DNA of 64,000 bases from Taeniopygia guttata (Eukaryota > Chordata > Aves > Passeriformes > Estrildidae): positions 12,168,001-12,232,000 of the forward strand of contig NC_133030.1 of the NCBI RefSeq assembly GCF_048771995.1, read 5' to 3'. The translations under genes and the position numbers were made by a program. Positions 57,302 through 64,000 of the stretch are shown here, piece by piece. Position 1 is the first letter of the stretch; the number at the start of each line of letters is the position of its first letter. The notes beneath the pieces are model-generated. The model had not been told where the DNA came from. It saw only the letters and a list, made by a program, of their open reading frames with translations, and ran no database searches.

Positions 57302-59616
57302 TCATTCAGAACCATCCATATCTTCCTTCATGTCTGCAACCAGCTGCTTAGAGAAGGGGCAAAGGTACTGGCTGGTAATGGCAGCAGCCTCCCTGGCATC
57401 TCTGTCCGAGTGGCTGTGGGAAGGGAAAAATCAGAGACAGTCTATTATTCCTGGGAGCATGAACTGCAGGAAGTGTGACAAGGCCACCCTGTGACATTCC
57501 AGGATGATTCCAAAGAGCAGGTCATGATTCTCATAGAAGGATCATGGCTGCCTGCTGCCAGGCACTCTACAAATGCACAGTGGTGTTTCTCCCCATTGTG
57601 GACACAAGAAGTACCATGGGCCAGTTTATTCCTCCTAATTACAGTGGTTTAAGAGTGAGATACCTAAGGGAAAGTTGTTGGGCATTAGGAAAAGACAATG
57701 TCCAGGTGCTGGAACAACCCATCCTGAGGTGTGCGTTTCAATCAGCAGCTGAATCCAGACAGGGTAGCAAAGGCGTTCTTTCAATTTTAACCATTAGATC
57801 ACATTTCCTAATGCGCTAAATAATTGCTTCAATTCAGAATTACAACTCTTAGGAAATGATTAAGAAAAGATATTATTTTCCTCCCCTGGGTTTTACTATT
57901 TTTAACAACTGACTTTTCTATGGTGGTTCAGAAAAGCCTTCTTTTGGCTTCAGTATTGTGGGGCTCAGAGTCACAGAGGTGACCAATCTCTCCCACCTAC
58001 CTGGTGTTCAGAAAGCTCTGGTACAACCAGAGAAAGCAAAGTTGCTCAGGTTTGTTTACCCCCTCTCTCGCCTGCATGTCTGTGTTGACTGGGCCAGGAG
58101 AGCTGGTTTAGATAAAGAAAATTAATCACAATTTAAAATCCCAAACCACCAATTATGTAACCAAACCACCATCACTGCAGAGCAGCACTTGCAGCTTGTA
58201 TTGTGCCTGCTGCTGTGCTCACACACACGGCCTCAGCGGGGGCTGCTGGCCCAGCGTGGCAGTGAGAGCCCCAGGTGGGGACAGGGACACCAGAGGTTTC
58301 CTCTCACCTGCGCTTGCGGCCCATGAGGTTTTGGATGAATTTCTGAACCTGGGCATTGCCTCTCATCTTGCTGTACTCACTGGTGAAGAGCCCATCCGAG
58401 TGCCTCAGGGACCTGCGTGGGGACAACGTGGGACAGTGGCACCTCCCAGCCACACGGGACTCCCCACGAGGGAGGCACAGCAATGCCTCTCCTCCCACCC
58501 TACGTGCCCTGTACCCTTCCCCTCCTCATCTGGGGCAGCCGCTGCTGGGGCTGCTGCAGCTGGACAGCTCAGCTCCGTGGGCAGCCCCTCCGAGCAGGGA
58601 TCCGCATCCTGCCGGAAACTTCCCAGCCCCAGGAGTGGTGTGGCTGGTGCTCACCTGTCCTTGAGGCCCACCAGGTGCTTGACCAGCTGCTGCACGTAGG
58701 CGTTGCCATTCATCTTGCTGAGCTCGCTGTGGAAGAGCCCGTCTGCGTGGCGCTTCATCCTGCACCTTGGAACAGGGAAGGGGGGCAAAAGGAATGGTTT
58801 AAAAGCACACAAGAACAGGCATTAAACACTGCTGCCTCAAGGCAAGACAGTCCCAAACACGCATGGGCAAGAATTCGTGCCACTTTGGCAAAGTTTCACA
58901 AAAAAAGGGGGAAAAAGGGAGTTTAAAAAATGCCTTTATTAAACATCACACAGGAAAACGACCTGCCCTTGCTTTTACTGATGTAATCACCTTGCCACAA
59001 GAATGTGGGAATGTGGGGTTATTGATGATTCATCACAAAAGTGGAGAGCAAGAGGCTGGAGAAGTAATAAACAAATATCCAGAGACACAAAGCTGAAGAG
59101 CACTTAGAAAAGAGCAGCAAAGAACAGCCCTTGCAGGCGACTCCCTTGGTGAATTTACAGAGTTGGCTATTTCTGGTTATGATTTCATTGGACCGGGCTA
59201 TTGGAAACAGAAACTCTCACCTTTATCATGCTGCGTTAAGTGCACAGGAGAAAAACAGACTCAAAAGTGTCCTTGTAACTGTGTTTGGCTTTGAGGTCAC
59301 AAATTTTATTCCGAATTAAATACAATTAATGTTCCCATTCTTAAGCAAGAGAAAACATTTATAGTATTTGCACTCATTTAACTAAATCTGTTTAGGGAAG
59401 AAGAAGATCTGCAAGCAAGCAGATGTAAGATCAGGAAGGCAGCTAAAAGGCTGGGTTTTCAGCTAGCAGGCTCTTTGAACAAAAACCATGGGGGAAAAAG
59501 GAAGCAAGAGTCCCAGGAAATGCTTACCTCTCCTGGGATGGCAGAGATGCTGAGAAGTGGGACAGCACAATTATGGGAATAATTACTTGCCACAAAGTTG
59601 TCATCATGGAAACCAT
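57302..59616 (-). CDS. SCT: Secretin precursor (secretin-like peptide plus secretin)
   Basis: Four coding exons on the - strand: 59528-59616, 58655-58759, 58308-58412 and 57302-57413, total 411 bases (136 residues). Exon 1 encodes a signal peptide (MVSMMTTLWQVIIPIIVLSH..). Exon 2 encodes KR|HADGLFHSELSKMNGN.., the secretin-like peptide. Exon 3 encodes HSDGLFTSEYSKMRGN.. followed by NLMGRKR, where G donates the amide and RKR is the convertase site; as far as I recall this agrees with chicken secretin. Exon 4 encodes a C-terminal propeptide (REAAAITSQYLCPFSKQLVA..) and ends GSE-stop. Secretin is a duodenal and brain hormone acting through the class B receptor SCTR and cAMP to drive bicarbonate secretion. 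The two hormone exons are each 105 bp and share phase, so they look like an internal duplication. The start has an acceptor 8 bases upstream, implying a noncoding first exon. Confidence 0.95.
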
Positions 59617-59629
59617 GTTCTCTCCTGAA

Positions 59630-61243
59630 AAAAAGCATGAAGTTTTGTGAGCAGCAGGACAAGTGGCCTTGGTATGTGTCTAGTGCAGTTCACATGCCCC
59701 ACAGAGACAGGGCTGTGGAAACACCATTACTGTGTTTCTAAACTAAATAAGGCAGGAATTTCTGCCACCAGAGATAAATATCTGGAGACATCTGCAAGGG
59801 GCTTTCAGAAAAAAAAAAATTACATATGATAAATAAAATTCATTCTCATATAGAAGAAGGGCTCATGTGTGCACCCATATCCACCTATCCTCTAACGTTT
59901 CAAGAAGGAACAATGAAATAACATGGATTTGCAGTTACAGCAGGCCTTATTTTGTTTTCTTACAGAAATAAAAAGTACTTTTTTTTAATCACAAGCCATG
60001 GCATGTTTCCCCCCTTTGTTCCCAGGTTGTTTCCCCCTTTATTCCCAGGTGCTCACCCTTCCTCAAGGATCACACAGCAGCTCTACCTGTAATTTATAAT
60101 ACACTTCTTTATTTTTTACCTTCTTCCTGCAAAGAAACAAGCATTCATCACTGTCCTGCAATCTCTCAAGATAGCACTTGCTGATCCCAAATCAAATCCT
60201 CCCACTTGGTTTTTACTTTATTCTGAAGGTAAACAGTACAAAGAACATGAAAGGAGAATGTCCGAGAATTTGGAATACTTTCTAACCCCTCTTCTGGGAC
60301 AGTTTGTTGCTCTGGAGATGCTGCAAGATGAGAAGAGGCACAAGGACAAGAGAGAGGCATTTATACAGAAATTTATTCACTGTAAACCACAGGACAAATA
60401 TTTAATGGGGGCTGCAGAGCAAAGAGATGAGAGGATGAAGGAGCCATAAGCTTAATCCCCCCTACACTTTTAGTGTTGTGTTTTCCTGGAGGGGATGGAA
60501 TAGTAAAGCAAGAAGGACATTTCAAAGATCAGCATCTAACTGGACTCCAAACAAGGCAGACTTTGCAGTCCTGGGATAACTACAGCATCCTTGGCCAAGG
60601 GGCACTTGAATCCTGAGCCTGTCTTTCTATCTGCCCAACAGTGTCACACAATTCCTTGACCCCAGGATCTCACTGCAGCATTTGGCCTCCTCTGGGCTGG
60701 CATTTCTCTGGAAGCACCATATTTAAAATGAATAATTTAAAACCCCATCCCTGGCTCCAGAGGTTCCCCTCTCTTCATAACCTTTCTAGCTGCTAATCTG
60801 GTGATCAACTTCTCTTTTCTCTTTCTGGATGCAATTTTGTGTCCCCTGGGTAAACCATATTTACTTGCTGAACTTCTCCTTCCTATCAATAATGATTTTT
60901 AGAATTACCCAGACCACAAGAAGCAGGTAGATCTCTAGTGTCATCACTGAAGGGCTGTTTAACCTAGCAGGATACTTCCAAGCTTTTAATTTCCTCCCCA
61001 TTGATACTGGTTTTAAATGACTGCAAACTCTTTGGCCAACTTGGACCTTTAGCTGGAAGAACTACACCCCAAGCCAACCTGGGAGCCCTGAGGAGGGAAA
61101 CCCTCCATATTCCAGCTGCTCAGTACATGGATGGCCTCATAGCAATGGCTCAGTGAGGCATCTCAGAGGTCTGAAATCCACCCCCAAAAGTGAGAGAGAG
61201 AGGAAGGCAGCCCGTGCAGCCCACCCACCCCGGCTGCACTCAC
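59630..61243. other. Probable SCT 5' intron
   Basis: If the first exon near 61250 is right, this is a 1.6-kb intron. It contains A-rich and T-rich runs and no recognised gene or repeat. Confidence 0.3.
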
Positions 61244-61330
61244 CAACCCAGGTCGCTCTGGGCTCACAGCTGATGCTCCACAGCCAGGTCTCCTCTTGGA
61301 GGCCCCTATAAATCTGCAGCCTTATCAGAA
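61244..61330 (-). promoter_or_regulatory. Candidate SCT promoter and noncoding first exon
   Basis: On the - strand, TTCTGATAAGG (a GATA site) and GCAGATTTATAGGGG (TATA-like, about 61303-61316) are followed by a stretch with CATCAGCTGTG (E-box CAGCTG). A strong donor comes next, GGGTTG|GTGAGTGCAG, with the exon edge at 61244. The SCT coding exon 1 has an acceptor just before its ATG, with the exon beginning at 59624, so a noncoding exon upstream is needed. NeuroD1 at an E-box is known for mammalian SCT, but there it lies upstream of the start. Linkage to SCT is inferred from position and strand only. Confidence 0.35.
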
Positions 61331-64000
61331 GCAATTATTTGAGTAAAGATATGGATATGAGCAATCATGATTAACAGCAAATAATGCAGCGGGGTTGGAA
61401 TGTCCCTTAATTACCTGATCGGGTAATTCACAGCAATTTGATGGAATATTTCTGCTGATGGATAGTAATTCCTGCTTCTGCCTATAATGACATTTGTTGG
61501 GCAAACATCCTTGTACCAATTGATTCACTATGATTGTCAAAATTATTTCCTGGCTTTAATTATCTCTTGATAGGAGCTTAATCTTCTGTTCTTGTCATTT
61601 CATCCTGGCTTGGGCTATGTTTGCAATTGCCAGGATCCGTCAGTTAGTCCCTGTGTGCAGTGATTTGGATGAACAATGTGTCACGTTTTTAGGGCAAGCA
61701 TTGCCTGATCAGTAGGACCAGGGCTCACTTTTCCATGAGGAGACAACACCTTTTGAATTGTGGTTTGAACTGGGAAAGGTCTGCTGAGTATAAATTCTGT
61801 CACAGCATCTAAAAAGCCAGCATACTTATACAGGCATGAAAAACATCCTGCATTTATTCCTTGCCATTGCTGGGGTTTGGCTGGTCTCAAATACTGCAGC
61901 AGAAGGTGACATGGAAATAGAGGAAGAAAATAGGATTACCCTTTCTCTCCTTCTTTGTATGTTATAAAGTAGCTTGGAAGCATAAGGAATTATAATAATA
62001 ATAAAAAAATAATCTTCCAACTGGAGACATGGGAACTGTATTACACTTCTTATCTACTTATCTTTTTCCTTGGAAAAGCAGAGGGAGGACTGGGAGGGAC
62101 AAGATTTTCCCTTGGAAGAATGCCCCAGGGCCTGATGAGCAGAACCTCAGCCCTCTCTGGCTTGTGAGTGCAGCCAGAGCCCTGCACCAGGGACAGGGGA
62201 AAACAGCAGGGACACTCCAGGTCCCATTCCAGGCCTGGAGCATTGAGATATGCTATGGTCAGCACTAGGACAGGGGAGCCCATTTCCTCCTCTGGGAACT
62301 GCTCTGGTCCAGGCATTTCCCAACCACTTTCCTCTCCTCTCTGTACCTGCTGTCTCCAGCTGCAGCCTTCTGCCTCTGCTTCTGCCTGCAGCGGTGCTGG
62401 CAGCTTCAGGTTTATAAAAGAGGCTGAACAACATGTAGGGAGGTAAAAATTACTAATGTGATTTTCCTTCCTGTGCAAACAACCTCAGCTCTGGGGAAAC
62501 TCAGTTTGCCACGAGAGGACAGAGAAGAGGTTGGAATGACAAAGTGGCCCCATGATGGCAGCAGAGGGTGTATAACAGGACACAAAAAGGTTCTGGGGAC
62601 TGGAAGAAGATGAAATAAGTAACCTGATTAACTATCCTGCAACAAAAAATGGAGTTTGCCTCCAGCAGCAGGGGCAGGGTGAAAAGGTGATAGACTAGAA
62701 AATGGTGTGTCTATGTCTAGCACTGCTGCAACTTAATGCAGGTGACAAACATGGATGGAGCTCCAGTGCAGCTCTGAAAGCCCCTGATGAGGAAATTCAG
62801 GGCCATGAAGAGAACTCAAAAGCATTTTCAAGCTGAAATTTATAACTGAATAAACCAGAGCTCAAACCAATTCTTCAGTCCTGAAACAATTCTGACTCTC
62901 TTTAATCAGAATTTACATCAAACTCTCATCAGGAGACATTATGGAAATAGGAATAATAAAGAATCCTGCTTAAGAGTATCAGTTGAAAGGAGCTTTGTGA
63001 ATTTGCACCTTGCTTTTCCCATTCTTCGTTTGTGTGAACACTCCAAGTCCCAGCAGGGGAGTAGAGATTCCCCGTGCCTGCATCCAGCAGGCACAAAGCA
63101 GGAATCCATTTAGATGGAATCTATAACCCATTATCTATGTGCAGCATCACTGCAGAGAAAAGCTGTCAGCTATTTTTCTGGCTCTAAGAATGATAGTGGA
63201 AATGACTGGCCTCCCCTGATCCCTGCTGCTGTACCACTGCCACGCCTGCAGGTGCAGGAAGTCAGGGCTGGACTGACCCCAGCCCCTGGCTGCCCTGACT
63301 GACCTGTCCATGGCACATAACCGTTTTACAGGATTTGAGCAAAGTGCCACAAGCAAGTGACACAGAGCAGTGCTGAGGCTGTGCACACACACTTCTTGAA
63401 GACAGCAGGGAGAAATGTCCCAGGACAAGATGGAGAAGGGATCTGTGAGCTTTGGGGCCATCCCTGAGCTGCCCTGGGGACACTGCCAGGTATAAAGCCA
63501 TCAGGATCTTTGTGCAGTCACTTGTGTTTAGACTTGACACCAACTGACGTGCCCAGCGTGGAGAGACCTGTGATGGGATGCATTAAGTAAATCCAGTTGC
63601 CATGGGTGCCAGGGCTATTCCCAGTAGCCACGCTGACGCCTGGGGACACCCTCGTGCCAACAAAGAGCAAAGATTATGAAACACAGGGACCACCCTCTTC
63701 GACACCTTGGCTCTGGTTACTGCTCTGTCTCAAAGGCATCAGAGCTGAGAACTGAAGTGAGGAAGGCCTTTTTCCTCCTCTTTACAGTGGGAGGGGTCAC
63801 CAAATCTGCAGTGTGAAAGGCAGCATCTTAGAGCGACATCAAATGCTTTAGCCCCAAATTTGGCAATATTTGAGAGAACATGTGAGCCTGGCCTTTTTTG
63901 ATGTTGGATGTAAAGACAAGAAACTGCATTTCAGAAAAGAGAGGATTTCATCACAGAGCTGCCTATCCTAGCCCACAGCACAGGGAGGATGCAGGCAGAC
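61331..64000. other. Intergenic DNA to the right edge
   Basis: No exon of a known gene was recognised. An (ATA/ATAA)n stretch lies at about 61991-62012. TATAAAGCC near 63492 is an isolated TATA-like string. If the 11p15.5 order holds, the next gene to the right would be DRD4 or another member of that block, beyond the window. Confidence 0.4.

Noticed and set aside
63590-63640. RFX X-box-like GTTGCCATGGGTGCC
   Set aside because: Only a half match to the palindromic X-box and no gene nearby to explain it.
1-64000. CRISPR arrays, bacterial operons, tRNA or rRNA genes
   Set aside because: Spliced vertebrate genes throughout; no direct-repeat/spacer pattern, cloverleaf or rRNA core was recognised.

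Overview
The window is vertebrate nuclear DNA, almost certainly avian. The CNTF matches the avian form, a dual-peptide secretin gene of the type described in chicken is present, CR1 LINE pieces occur, intergenic distances are short and CpG islands are very GC-rich. A songbird is plausible but not proven.

Layout. 1-5.4 kb (+): the 3' half of ZFP91, five C2H2 fingers spread over five visible exons, and a long 3' UTR. 6.4-8.1 kb (+): complete two-exon CNTF. 11.3-20.1 kb (+): CpG-island promoter and complete nine-exon DTX4, an E3 ligase with WWE, RING and deltex C-terminal domains. 20.1-22.5 kb (-): intronless MPEG1 (perforin-2), convergent with DTX4. This order, ZFP91-CNTF-DTX4-MPEG1, is the block found on human 11q12. 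About 23.1-23.8 kb: a likely solo LTR fossil.

24.7-41.7 kb holds no gene I can name. It is a GC-rich block built from an inverted duplication (arms near 25.2-27.1 and 38.2-40.6 kb), three copies of a module (GC boxes, GATTTAA, CCATTTGC, a long pyrimidine tract, then AATAAAGCCC), a G/C hairpin-like palindrome centred near 31.18 kb, several minisatellites, and a diverged satellite of about 90 bp units at 34.7-36.2 kb. Splice-bounded exons and CpG-island promoters suggest transcription, and one 93-bp exon encoding an acidic peptide is kept open in both arms.

44.7-55.6 kb (-): CDHR5-like protocadherin in 14 coding exons, 704 codons, with no mucin repeats and a PDZ-ligand tail. 57.3-59.6 kb (-): secretin (SCT) in four coding exons, encoding two peptide hormones. 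CDHR5-SCT is the arrangement on human 11p15.5. The unnamed repeat block therefore lies at the junction of two segments that are apart in human. 59.6-64 kb holds a candidate SCT promoter and first exon and otherwise unassigned DNA.

The named genes do not form one pathway. They are independent vertebrate genes in close array: NF-kB regulation (ZFP91), neurotrophic cytokine (CNTF), Notch-linked ubiquitin ligase (DTX4), macrophage pore-former (MPEG1), brush-border adhesion (CDHR5) and gut hormone (SCT). Exon borders were read by eye from splice signals, reading phase and remembered family sequences; no alignment was run.
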